This document shows, one piece after another, positions 45,943-57,520 of a DNA stretch of 64,000 bases (positions within the stretch are counted from its first letter, which is position 1; each line of letters opens with the position of its first letter). A model generated the notes under the pieces. The model had not been told where the DNA came from. It saw only the letters and a list, made by a program, of their open reading frames with translations, and made no database searches. The position numbers were made by a program, and so were the translations under genes. The DNA is from Chlorops oryzae (taxonomy: Eukaryota; Arthropoda; Insecta; Diptera; Chloropidae), in the NCBI GenBank assembly GCA_020466095.1, contig CM035808.1, positions 96,691,390 through 96,755,389 of the forward strand, written 5' to 3'.

Positions 45943-48191
45943 AGCGTCAGCGTTTTGATTATTTTTTCCCGGCTTATAAAAAATTTCAAAATCGTACCTA
46001 AAAGTTTAAGGCGAAAACGACCTAGTCTCGAATCTTGTTCCTTTAAATTGGCTATACCTTTTAATGGCTTATGATCGGTGTATATTTTGAAAGGTCTCCC
46101 CAATAAATAGGTCCTAAAATTTTTCACAGCCCAAACTATTGCCAAAAATTCTTTCTCAATTGTAGAATATCGTTTCTCAGTTTCACTTAACGCTCTGCTG
46201 GCAAAATAAATAGGCAAATCTTCCCCTGGTTCTCCTTGCGAGAGAACAGCTCCTAAGGCTTCATTACTAGCGTCTGTTAGAATAAAAGTTTTCGAAAAAT
46301 CTGGATATTGAAATAAAGGAGGTGAGGTTACCGCAGCTTTAAGCTGTTCCATGGCCTTCTGACAATCATTGTTCCATTCAAACTTAACGCTTTTTCTTAA
46401 TAATTTGTTTAGTGGAACTGAAATTTTTGCCGCATTTGGTATAAATTTGCGATAATAATTGATTAATCCAAGGAAAGCTTGTAACTCTTTTACATTTCTG
46501 GTTGGTGATATTTTTTGTACACTTTCTACTTTTAGTGGATCTGGCAGCACGCCTGATTCCGAACATTTATGCCCTAAATATATAACTTCTTTTTTAAGAA
46601 ATTGACATTTCTCTGTTTGAAGTTTTAAACTGTTATGTCTTAAGACTTCAAAAACCTTACATAATCTTTCTTCATGCTCTTCTAAATTCCTAGCATAAGT
46701 AACGATATCATCAAGATAAACAAAACAATCAATTCCCTGCAAACCAGTGAGAATGCTATTCATTATGCGTTGAAAGGTTGCAGGTGCTCCCGTGAGCCCA
46801 AAAGGCATTCTGGTAAATTCAAAATGTCCCATTCCCGTGCTAAATGCTGTCTTCTCCTTATCTTTTTCTTCGATAAGCACTTGATGGTATCCGCTGGCTA
46901 AATCTAAAGTTGAAAAATACCTACTGCAACCCAACTGATCGAGAATTTCATCTATTCTAGGAATTGGAAAAACTTGTTTAATGGTAATATCGTTCAATTT
47001 TCGGAAATCTACCACAAGTCGCCATTTCTTTTTCCCATCGGCACCGGCCTTTTTCGGTACTAACAATATCGGAGAATTCCAAGGAGACTTGCTTGGAGAA
47101 ATAATGCCATCTTTAAGCATTTTGTCAACCTGTGAGGTTATTTCTGTTTTATGCACTTCTGGTAGTCTATATTGCCTAATATTAACTGGTGGCTGCCCTG
47201 GCTCTGTTGCAGTTTCGTGTTTAAGAACTGTCGTATATGAAAGCTTATCCTCACTCAAATGAAAAATATCAGAATATTCTCTGAATACGCTCTTCATAGA
47301 TTTTAATTCTTCTTCGTTTAAATTATTATCTAAACGTACTGTTTCCATAATCAATTGAAAACGATCATTCATTTTCTCATCCTTTTTGACAAAATTTATC
47401 CCTGTTTTTCCTAACTCCTCATAATCCCTAAGAAGAGTGTAATTTAGCTCCTTTAGCTGTCCAAATTTTACATTTTTTCTACTTGCATTCAGAACTGGTA
47501 CAAATCCTTTTCCCTTTTTGATTCTTGTTATTGCATTTCCAACGTATACTCCTTGCAAAATTTCTTGCTTATGTACCACTATATCTCCTGATTCAATATT
47601 AACCTTAATTGTAATTATTTTTGAAGTTCTAGCGTTTATCGTAATTGACTCAACTACGCATATTCTTCTAGTCTCTTGCTCTGAACAAAGTGGTAATCTT
47701 GCGATTTCCTTGCTATTTGCGAAAAATGAAATCGTCTTATTAACTACATTCGTAACCGAACGGGTCCACAGTTCATCTCTACCCAAAAGTCCATCTGCTG
47801 GTACTTTGCTACCAAATGGAAGTACGTGCATATTAAAATTTAATGCTTTGTTTTCTTGGTGAGATATCCTTACAGCTCCCTCTGTACTAATACTACCACC
47901 AAATGCTCCACCTAATTGCTTAACCTCTGACCTGTCAACTTCAACTTCTTCTTTTAAGACTTCAGATTTGAGCAAACTAGTGTCTGCCCCTGTATCGATA
48001 AGCAGAGTTAATTTATCATTTTTAGCTTGTCCACACGGAAATACTATAAATGCATCATCTGAACGACATCCCTCATCTATGGTTAAAGAATTTGTTGAAC
48101 TGTCAAAGTTGTTTAGCTTTAGGTCTTTGAGCAGCCTTTTCTTCTTAATTGACTCTGACTTACTCAATTTTCTATTTAAATGCAATTCCAT
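45939..48191 (-). pseudogene. gypsy pol: protease, reverse transcriptase, RNase H
   Basis: A 750-codon frame. Aspartic protease LLIDTGADTSLLK (residues 64-75). RT spans about residues 355-540 with WRLVVDFRKLN, FSTLDLASGYHQVLIEE, FEFTRMPFGLTGAPATFQRI and catalytic VYLDDI (491-496). RNase H starts with FILTDASNEALGAVLSQGE and includes YSTIEKEFLAIVWAVKNFRT and YTDHKPLKGI. This is the Ty3/gypsy order. A one-base shift near 46000 moves the conserved end of RNase H and the ADALSRIP motif into the next frame, which continues as integrase. Apart from that and the stop at 48213 the region is well preserved. Confidence 0.9.
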
Positions 48192-48212
48192 TGTTTTTCT
48201 TTCTAAAACAAC

Positions 48213-48800
48213 TTAACCCTTTGAAAGCGACTCTTGTAGACTAGTACACAAAATAATCAACATACTTAATAGTATGATCCATCCCTTGGTGAAAAATTGC
48301 TTTACACATGAATCACTAGAATATGATATTTCATAAACATCTCGTGGATAGGTATACTCAATAACTTGTTCAGAAAATGTAACCTTCTTATTATTTTCTT
48401 TTCGCTTTCTAACGGAACATATAGGCTCGCTTAGCCTAACGTATGTTTTTTCATTCTCCTTCATCTGCTCACTACTACAGAGTGGCTGACTTTTGTTTAT
48501 TTTAATAGTGGAGTCTTCGACTTCAATTTTATTTATATCCAGTTCCAATAGCGACTGTGACTGACAAGATAAGCTTGATTTTTCCTCTGTGCTTCTTTTT
48601 AAAATTTTTAATTCTATTTTCTTTAGTTCATTTTTCTGCACATTGCCGCCACCGGATACTGGAATAGGCCTTAATTTTTCTAATCTATTATCGGCTTTCC
48701 GGTCTACTGGCCTTGACCGGGCCGTGTATAGTTTCCCTGACTCTGAGTTGCGGACGGACAATTTGGTGAAATATGGCCAAACTGTTTGCATTTGTAGCAC
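48213..48800 (-). pseudogene. gypsy pol N-terminal extension
   Basis: Opens in the -1 frame relative to gag over the last gag zinc knuckle, the usual gypsy frameshift arrangement. It is in the same frame as the protease segment, separated only by a TAA at 48213-48215. It is charged and unrecognised up to residue 170, then carries a hydrophobic stretch (GWIILLSMLIILCTSL), odd for this part of pol. The annotated start is not a real start, because the frame is entered from gag. Confidence 0.65.
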
Positions 48801-51662
48801 TGCCTATTACACTAGTTTACAGAATTTAAAACTTTCGCGAGAGCACAGACGAAATGATGGTTTTAAGACTAAATTGGGGTCGCTGATCACGAAAATGGCA
48901 TCCGTTTTTTTCCCCAAAAAATAGTTTTTGAGATATGGGCAAAAAACGTGTTTTTTGGTTACTTAATGAAATTTTGCCAAATAACTCCAAAACGGCTAGT
49001 CTAAATAAAATAAAATTTTATCAGCATGAAGCAGAAAACTTTCCCCTTTGCAACGATATATAAGAGGTTTTCCAAATTTACTCAAATTTTAGTGCCCTTA
49101 TATTATGTACAAATTGGATTATTGCTTTCAGTGACGTTGAAGTGGACCGGTTGATTTTAGTACTGCGACGTCTATGAGTAAATTTGGAAAACCTCTTATA
49201 ACTTCTTTGGTTTCCAATCGATTTGGAAGAAATTTGGTTTTCTAATAACGTTAAATATATGTTTATCATTTTTAGTAACCGAAAAAAAAAAAAAAATTTT
49301 TTTTTTGCTTAAAAGTTAAAATGAAATTTTGAAAATTCAAAAAAAAACCCAAAGTAAGTCAACTTTTTTCAAGTTCAAATGCCTATAGCTCAAAAACTAA
49401 GACACCGATTGTAACAAATGATATATCGTTGCAAAGCGGAAGGTTTTCTGCTTCATATTGATAAAAATTTATTTTGTTTAGACGAGCCGTTTTGGAGTTA
49501 TTTGGAAAAATCTTGTAAAGTACCCAAAAAACACGTTTTTTGCCCATATCTCAAAAACTATTCTTTGGAAAAAAAAAACGAATGCCATTTTCGTGATCAG
49601 CGACCCAAATTTAGTCTAAAAACCAATTTCTTCGTCTCTGCTCTTTTTTTTGTAAACTAGTGTTATCAATTCTAAGAGCCCCTTGACCATTTTTGGGTAC
49701 ATTTTGACGATCGTTAAACCTGCTTTGCCCTCTATTGTCGTACGTAGTAGTGTTTTGGCTTTGTGTTTGATTGCTATTCTCTCTACTTGGATTCTGTGTT
49801 TGAAAATTATTCGCCTTCATACTGCAAAATTTATTAGCTAGGTGCCCGCCAATACGACATATGTGGCAATACATTTCTCTCAACTTTACTAGACAATTTT
49901 CGGCTAAATGGCCTTGTTTTTTACAAAAAGTACAACTTAATTTCTGGCGTTCCTCTTGGCCGCATTGCGTTCCTCTTTCATGACCGTAAATGCTACATTT
50001 TTCGCAAAAAGGAGTATTTAATCTTGTCTTACAGTGTGCATAAAAATGTCCTGATTTTTTGCAAAAACTACAAACGCTATCCTCTGTGAGCAGATCCTCT
50101 ACTAAATTGATTTCGTTTACTTTGCAGCCTATTCGTGACTGGATTCTTTCGACAAAATCTACTAACTGACCAATGGAATCGTTTTCCCTTCCGGCTAACA
50201 TTTGCTCAAGTGATCGGTCTCGCAATCCTTTAATAAAGGCATTTACCCCAAGATCCTTAAAAAATACCTCCATATTATCTAATCCATAGGTTTCTTTTAC
50301 GAATTCATTCGCTTCTTTTAATAATTCCTCTATCCTGCTACCAAAAAGGACCACTGGCTCACTTGGGCCTTGCCTAATGTTATCTAAGTCTGCCCTTATT
50401 TGGTCTAGAGTCCTTGCTTTAGCATAATTTTGTTTTATAAATTCGCAAAATTCGTCTATTGATGAAAATTTTTTCTCCCCAACCCGCTTATGCGCCTTTC
50501 CAAACAATCTCAGCTTTATGCATTCTATTGCGAGCTCTGTGTCCCCAGGTGAGACTTCTCTCTTCAACAATTGACACCCTTGTATAAATTTATCTACTTC
50601 TATTTTAAGCTCTGGGCAAGATGTTCCTGAAAAGATTGGCACTAGCATGTCAACTACCTTTTTCATTTCACTGACTAATGTTCTCATTGAAGACACGTTT
50701 ATGTGGTTCGGACGATTATATTCTCTGACTGCGATGGGCTCATTTACTTTTGGAATGTCACCGAAGTGCGAAACTCTCTCTTGTGAACTGTTATCTCTCA
50801 AACTATTGTCATTTCTTTGGTTAGCACCAAATTGAAAGAAATGTTCTAAATTAGCTCTCGCGGCTGAAAAATTTGAATCTGATTTGGTATGTTTGTTCTG
50901 CATCATATCAGTTTTCGGTCTTAACTGATTTGATTGACCTGCTGAGGGTGGAGGCGGGGGTGGCGGTATTTGTGTAGGTGTTGGCTGTGGAGTCAACGAA
51001 GGACTTAATGAATGTTCCCCTGAATATTCTATTTGACTTGGAGTCAGTTTTGAGATTTCGATACCAGCTTCTGATAATTCTTTTGATAATGGTGTTAAGT
51101 TACCGGTCGCTTCGTTATGTACTGTTAATTCGTTATTGTTAGACATTTGAGGACGACCAATGTTACTATTTTCGTGGTTGGCACAACGTAATCTCTCCTT
51201 CAAATGCTCTATTTCTGCTTTCTGTTCAGCGACCGTTTGTCTATTTTTTTCAAAATGGTTTAACTGTCCTGCGCTAAAATTTTCTTTCAATAAAAGTTCC
51301 CTTAGTCTGTCGTTTTCTAGTTTTTGTTCTTCCAAGGATGAATCTGAACCCGCTAACGCGTCCTTTAATTTTTTGTTCTGTGATTTCAATAATTTATTGC
51401 TAAGCTGTAATTTTTCTAATTCTTTTTCGAAAGCTTTACTCTTTTTATCACTTGCGCTTTCTCTTATATGTTCAAGTACTATGTCAAATTTCTCTTCTTG
51501 AGTTTTACCTTCTATTTCACTGCGAACTGAATTTAAAAATGATCTTTTCTTATTTACTGACTCTAGTACTTCCCACAATTGTCTAAAATAACTAGCAGTT
51601 AAACGTTCATAAGTGAATACTTCTTGCTTTAAATTTTCTATAATTGCGCTATTTCCTTCCAT
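48704..51662 (-). pseudogene. gypsy gag, split by a MITE
   Basis: Starts at MEGNSAIIENL (51662). Residues about 1-165 are heptad-rich coiled coil. A proline run (PPPPPPP) lies near residue 235. The capsid region includes FSGTSCPELKIEVDKFIQG and LDNIRQGPSEPVVLF. CCHC knuckles lie at residues 531-544, 553-567, 577-590 and 599-613. The frame then enters the MITE (48810-49662) and stops. On the far side, in the gag frame, lies a fifth knuckle (CYKCKQFGHISPNC) and a stop at 48704-48706. Gag forms the particle and packages RNA. Five knuckles and a long coiled coil are unusual, since gypsy Gags usually have one or two. The MITE makes this copy defective. Confidence 0.88.
48810..49662. mobile_element. 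foldback MITE inside gag
   Basis: TIRs CACTAGTTTACA/TGTAAACTAGTG are flanked by TTA on both sides (48807-48809 and 49663-49665). The interior is an almost complete palindrome: about 48870-49080 mirrors about 49405-49620, with an inner pair around AGAGGTTTTCCAAATTTACT. A 3 bp TTA target suggests PIF/Harbinger. No coding capacity. Confidence 0.8.
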
Positions 51663-52207
51663 TTGAATTTTAATAAATTAATATGGCTTTTCATGTACTT
51701 ACCATCGTGCTTGTGATAGTTAAATTCTATGTCCGATGCGGCGGCTTTGATGAATAAAAAGTTTATTTCGGGGATAATTTTTCGCGGACAATTTTTCGCG
51801 GATTATTTTCGTGGATTTATATTTTCGTGGATTTTTTATTTTTTTTTTTTCGCGACGAAAAGTACGTTTTAGTCTTTAATATAAAAACAAAAGTCCATTT
51901 AAAGATTAATTCGCCAAGGATTCTTTATTCTCCAAACAGGGAAAACCATGCGCTCTATAAATATAGCAATACCCTCGGTGCCTGAACACAATTCCCGGGC
52001 TCTGTTAGCAGTGCCTGAACACACATCCAACAGTTAGCAACATTTAATAGTGCAACAAGGCTTACTCTTGCAGAAGAATTTTGATTGAATACCAAGGACT
52101 ATTTCTCTTTTTAATGTCCCTAAAGGTGCAATACTTCGCGGACGCGATGTTGTACACGTAGGACGTCAACTACTTGGAGTAGTTGTAAAAACCGGCTGCG
52201 CCAATAA
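51663..52207 (-). promoter_or_regulatory. gypsy 5' leader with primer binding site
   Basis: About 545 bp between the 5' LTR and gag. Four bases inside the LTR, minus-strand TGGCGCAGCCGG (52192-52203) resembles the tRNA-Ser primer site used by many fly gypsy elements. The rest is untranslated leader. Confidence 0.7.
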
Positions 52208-52720
52208 TGTTGTGAGGATTTTTCCGAAATCCCTCACTCGCCTATCGGACCGAATTTTCTAAAGGAAACGCTCTTTAGTTTTATAATTTATCATTATTTA
52301 TTAAACGATTATCTACAACTGTTAACTGCAACTTATATTTAGCAACTGATTTCAACTGATTCTTAGTTTAGAATACAAAAGCTTATATACTAATTATTCG
52401 ATATATTTAAACCTAAGTCTGCGCTCTGCAGACGCTGATTTGTTCTTCGGGAACGGTGTCATGGGCCTGCTGACGGATGCTGATCTGTGCAGGTGTGCTT
52501 CCGAGTTTGTTGGTCGTTTTGTTCCCACGAACATTCGATTCTCATATTCGCATAATTCGCATGCTCGGCGATTCTGCGTAAGGTCACCTATGTTGTAAAG
52601 TTGCACTTGGCACGCTTGTATGAAAGTCCAAAACGCCAGCTTGAATTTTTGGCCGTCTGCCGTCGCTAGCGGTATTTCGTAAGCTACAAGATGAGCTGCT
52701 CTGCTGTTTGACTCATAACA
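52208..52720 (-). repeat. gypsy 5' LTR
   Basis: 513 bp, matching 41633-42145 with about seven substitutions by eye. It carries the promoter of the element, though I cannot point to a convincing TATA box. The ATAT target duplication follows at 52721. Confidence 0.93.
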
Positions 52721-52724
52721 ATAT

Positions 52725-55700
52725 ATAAAAAAACAGTTCATTCTTTACAACAATATTTCGTACAGATAAAGATACAAAGCTTTTGAAATGTATCGAATTA
52801 AAAAACAAAAAAATTAATTATGGTTGATTTCTAATAATGCAAGAATTTCTGCGCATCAATTCCTGCAAACATTTTACGCATACTAATATAAAGAATTAAT
52901 AACAATCCAAAGCATAGTTGAATGAAACTAACTCCATATGCTTGGATGCGTTGAATGTTTGCAGGAATTAATGCGCAGGAATTTTTGCACTATTAAGAAT
53001 GAGGCATTATTTTCAGCTGGGTTAAATATCTGTAAGCCATACAAATGATTCGTTCTTATTAGTGAAATAGAATCCACCACATCAGCATTTAAACCATTTT
53101 TTGTGGGTGGCATAACAAATTTGAGACCGGAAAACAGCCTTTCAACACTTACCTGTGTCGCTGGCACAGCTAGGACTACTTTAGCTAGCTGCGCTTAAAT
53201 AGGTTTTTTCAGAGACTGATTTTTCCAGTACTGGAGAACATTGATATTCTTGTCTTGACGTTTTTATCTCGAAAAGGCAAGCAAAAGAGGACGAAGATTT
53301 AACTGTTTCTGATCAATAATTTCATTTTGATCACGCTTTAAATCCAATTGCGACAGCATTAGCTCAAAATCGTCAGATTCATTTACTGCACTCGCATTGG
53401 TTGCTTTTTCACATATTGAGCTCTCTGAAGTGCTTACGTTATATTCCTCTACAGTCATCTTCCGAAAAAGTTGTATCAGCAAGCATATAGCTTGCTCCTT
53501 TTGCTCACTTGTTAAAATGAGATTGAACCGAGGATCCAAGAAAATGGTCATCAAAAAGTCATCGTTTGAAAATAAAATAGTTTCTCTCCTGTCCATATCC
53601 GCACATAAAAGTGAAGATAACGACGAATTAAATTTTTTAGTTTTGGCCTTACATTGAGACTACAATGCGAAGAAGTCTCCAAGAACAAGCTGTTGACCTT
53701 GCAGTTTTTTTGTTGTACAATAAGATGGTTCGAGAATCTCTACTATATTTTAGATTTTTTGCCATTCCGGAGAGTTCAAATGGAAATCTTTATTAGCCGC
53801 TGCTAGAGTTTTACAAAACGTTTGAAGTTGAGGATCTTTTAAAGCAGCGAGCATTTCAAAAGTTGAACCCCAACGTGTAATCACATCCACCGGTGGTCTT
53901 CGAATGCCCTGAATCTTTAAAAGAGTCATTGTTTTCGGAGTTCGCAGCTTCTTTGCAATTTGCCTAGCTTTTGAAATAATACCATTGAATGGGGTATGCT
54001 TTAACGCAGAGTTGATTGCAAGCTGCAATGTATGGGCAGCACAACGTAAGCCTATAATAGAGAGGTTATTCTTTGATTTGAATTTGCCGAAACTATTTCA
54101 TTGAACTCAAAATTGTGATTTAATACAAAATACAAAAATGCTTACCAATGCAGTTACTTGACGTATCTTTTGCTACATTCTCCAGAAGTCCAATATAAAT
54201 TAAATTATATTCTTCGGTTTCTTCATTTGTCAAGTTCTTATCATCTTCTTTGTCCTCGAAAGAGTTCAAAATTGCGACTTCTTTAACTATATTGGCGCCA
54301 CTATCAGTAGTGCAAGTGAAAAGGCGGTTAAGGGGAATGTCGAATTTGAGAAGTGTTTTATTAATAAATTTTTTTAAGTTTTCGGCAGTGTGCCTTTCGT
54401 GGACTTCTTGAAGCGATAAAGATCTCAACTGGACTTTAAAGTCATTGCCAACAAACTGCATGTTGATTCCTATGAAAAACTTTTGAATTGGAAAATTAAA
54501 AAAAAAAAAATAACAGACATTTCAAACCTAAAAAAGATCTATTCAAGATCGTTACGCAATCAAGTTTTAGCGATATAAGATTCCTCTCAAATTCGTTTTT
54601 GATTAGTTGTTGAACATTTTTTGCTTTTTCCACTATTCTTTCTCTGATGTTACGTTTATTTACTGTGAGCCGTAATGACTTTAGAATCGGATCCAGAATT
54701 TTTAGAAAGCCCGAGTCGGTGACGATGGAGAAAGGTCTCCCGTTTACAGAGCAAATTTCCAGACAAGCCTCCCACACTGTTTGTTTCGATAAGTTAACAG
54801 AAACTTATGTATTCCAGACTTCATCAATTCTTCTTATATTCGGTTGTATTCCCACACGTTTGTTTTGTTGTAAGGGCCTACTGTTAGCCATTTCGCTTGA
54901 GTATGATTCTTCATGTGCATACTTTATATGCCTAGATAGATTTCCTCGATATCTCCCTAGAATCACACCAAAAAGGATTTTTGAAACGCAAACGATTCCC
55001 TATTATTCTTAGATCATTGGTTTTAACGTTTTCAAACCTATAAGATTTTTCCTTGGAAATGCAGCAAAACAGTGTATTCCAAGGAATAACGCGCACATTT
55101 GTTGGAGCTTCTTATTACACGTTCACATTGTACATACATAAATATATATGTATATATCCCACATGTTCTTTAAAAGTGAGAAATTAACACAAAAACGCCC
55201 GCTCAATTTAATATTTTTGTTAAATTTCTGAACTGAAGAAACGATATCCAAAGTATTTTAGGGAATGAGAAAGAGAAAGATTTCGAGTTATGTCACTTTT
55301 ATTGAACGTGCGCACTATATGTGCATATGTGCTTTCATTGAATTCGTGCTTGGAAATTACAATCAATGTCTGTATGTATATACATATGACCATATATATA
55401 CATATGTATATATATATGCATGTGGTATCTTCTACAGCAAAAACATACAGTAACGGTTTGTGCTTTTTCTTAGAACACGATGAAGTCCATGGTCATTTGT
55501 TGCGAGACTGATATAAAAAGAGATTAAACAAACTTACCTCAATGGCTTTCGAAAACTGGTTCCCATCTTTAGTTTTAATCATATAGAACTATAGGTCTAA
55601 CTCTTCTTCTTCCTAATCCCTGCAATGTGTTAGAGCTACGCTGCTTCAACATAGGCATATAGCATGAGGAAAAGAGAAGCATGCTATGTCAGCGAAATCT

Positions 55701-56361
55701 TTAGCTCTGCTGTGGTGAAATGCATTGCCACTTTTATTTTTAATTTTGGGAGATTTTCGAGTTCATTACATATAAAATATCTACCAAAATCATAAAATGA
55801 TATGAAAAGCTTGAAAAACATAAAACTAATCAAGGAAACTCAATATCAAGAAGAAAAATAAATTGTTTTTTTAGTTCTACCCTGTCCACTTAACTTTTTG
55901 ATCACATTGTTTCAGCGAAAATACTAAATTCTATGTACAATCAAATTCGTAGCCGTAGTCAAAAATGTTTGTCAGTTTGTTACAAAATGAACACATTCGT
56001 GCACATTGAGCAAAAACATATCATAATACATTTAGTAAAGTTTCAATTATGAACTTTTCAAGCAATATAAAAAACAGAGCCGACGCCGTGTTTCTTTTAA
56101 AATTTTCTTGCAAGTGGCATCATAGTGCCACTTTTTGTCTGCCCGTATTGTTGTTGGTAACTTTCTGGTGAATTTCTCGAAAGAGTTGAATTTCCTATCC
56201 CTGCCTAATGGGGAGTTTCTTATTAGCGGCAGAGGCCTTTCGACGTCGACAGTTAGACCTATAGTACTATATGGTTTTAATTTGACAAACACTTTTGTTT
56301 GTTGCGAGGTCATAGACAAAAAATTGCCGAAAAGAATTGGTTTTTTGTCTTGGCACATTTC
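52725..56361 (-). pseudogene. hAT copy 2 and its transposase (right portion)
   Basis: Nearly the same sequence as 29750-32815: dimerisation domain at 52928-53167 (SVERLFSGLKFVMPPT), then 53264-53596, 53750-54028, 54120-54461 and 54496-54777. The BED-finger exons lie at about 54900-54960 and, beyond the insertion at 55580-56273, about 56290-56361. It lacks the 117 bp duplication of copy 1. Stops and frame breaks match copy 1 in most places, so both inherited an already dead gene. It ends at the same LINE join (56362). Confidence 0.75.
55580..56273. mobile_element. P- or hAT-like MITE, CATATAG family (second copy)
   Basis: Ends CATATAGAACTATAGGTCTA and, inverted at the right, CATATAGTACTATAGGTCTA are flanked by GTTTTAAT on both sides (55572-55579 and 56274-56281). 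hAT copy 1 shows the empty site at about 32727. It shares TIR type and length with 4065-4752. A 103-codon minus-strand frame crosses its right border and is a chimera. Confidence 0.8.
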
Positions 56362-57520
56362 GTTTCACTTTAAAAACTTAACTGTAGCATTGAAAGGGAT
56401 GCAAGCAAGAAATCGATATTTTCATAACATCGATATTTTAGCCATCCCGACACGATACTGAATTTCTTACTGAATTCTTATGTACGTGTTCAGTATGTTT
56501 GCACCGACACGTTACTTCGGTCAGCCGATTCAGTGCGCAAAATCAAAACCATTTTGATTTTGCTTACTGAATCGCTTCACTTATTGTGAGACGCATACAC
56601 ATCTTATTTACAAAACTAAATTTGGCGTTGTCAATACGCATTTACTAGTGTCCGATCGAAGGTGGATTTTTAGCCGAAGCCGAAGCCGAACAATCGGCAG
56701 AGTTGAAGACTTCGGCCGAAGACCGAAGGCCGAAGCCGAATGCAAAAAAATTTTTAGTAAGGAAACAAAATCAGTCTTTATTCATTTGACAAGCACAAAA
56801 AAAACCGCTGAAATTTTCTCTAAATTCTTTCGCTTTAGTCGCCCACAAAGTGAGAATTTACGGCAGTAATTCACTAGTGTAAAAGGTCTCAATGACCCGA
56901 GTACAAATATTTGTATTTATTTTGCACGCCCAAAGCACGCCCAAACTGGGCCCAAATAATGAACAGTATCTCGCCCAAATCGAGCCCAAACCGGGCCCAA
57001 ATCTAGAAAGAACGCGCCCAAATCGAGCCCAAACCACGCCCAAATAATGAACAGACTCGCGCCCAAATCGAGCCCAAAACGAGCATGGGTAGTGAACAAA
57101 CGCGCCCAAAATCGAGCCCAATGCGCGCCCAAATCAAGCCCCAATATAGCCAAAATGGGACCAAATTAAGAAAAACATTTTCAAAAAACGAGCCCGAAGC
57201 ACTTTCGAATTTAATATTCCCTCTCGGCACAGCCTTGCACCCGTCTTCGACGCTGGCTGCACGACTTGAACTAATCGTTGACGACACTTGCGAGACTAAA
57301 GCATAGGTGGCGTCGATGCAAAATTAATACAAATGTCGCGAGTTTCGTGCACGACACTTTGCAAGACATGTCATTCATGAAGTCATGCATCCCATGCGTG
57401 GAGGAAGTCATACATGACTGGTATTCCGTAATGCAAACATGAATAAGTTCTTACAATTTTTTAAAAATTTCAATAAAACGCTTATTTGACATGACATTGT
57501 AATATTTATTATATGTATAT

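Larger units (their letters stand above)
41633..52720 (-). mobile_element. Ty3/gypsy LTR retrotransposon encoding a PTP domain (11.1 kb)
   Basis: Two 513 bp LTRs flank gag and pol on the minus strand. The host duplication is ATAT (41629-41632 and 52721-52724), and hAT copy 1 shows the empty site. The order along the minus strand is LTR, primer binding site, gag, pol (protease, RT, RNase H, integrase) continuing into a protein tyrosine phosphatase domain, about 1.8 kb of AT-rich DNA, polypurine tract, LTR. No env gene is seen. The LTRs differ at about seven positions by eye, so the insertion is young to moderate in age. The copy is defective: a MITE in gag, an in-frame stop at 48213 and a one-base frameshift near 46000. 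Confidence 0.93.

Noticed and set aside
56858..57287. Trp/Gly/Ala-rich minus-strand frames (also 60778-60993 plus)
   Set aside because: Produced by the GCGCCCAAATCGAGCCCAAA repeat array; periodic low-complexity translation, not protein.
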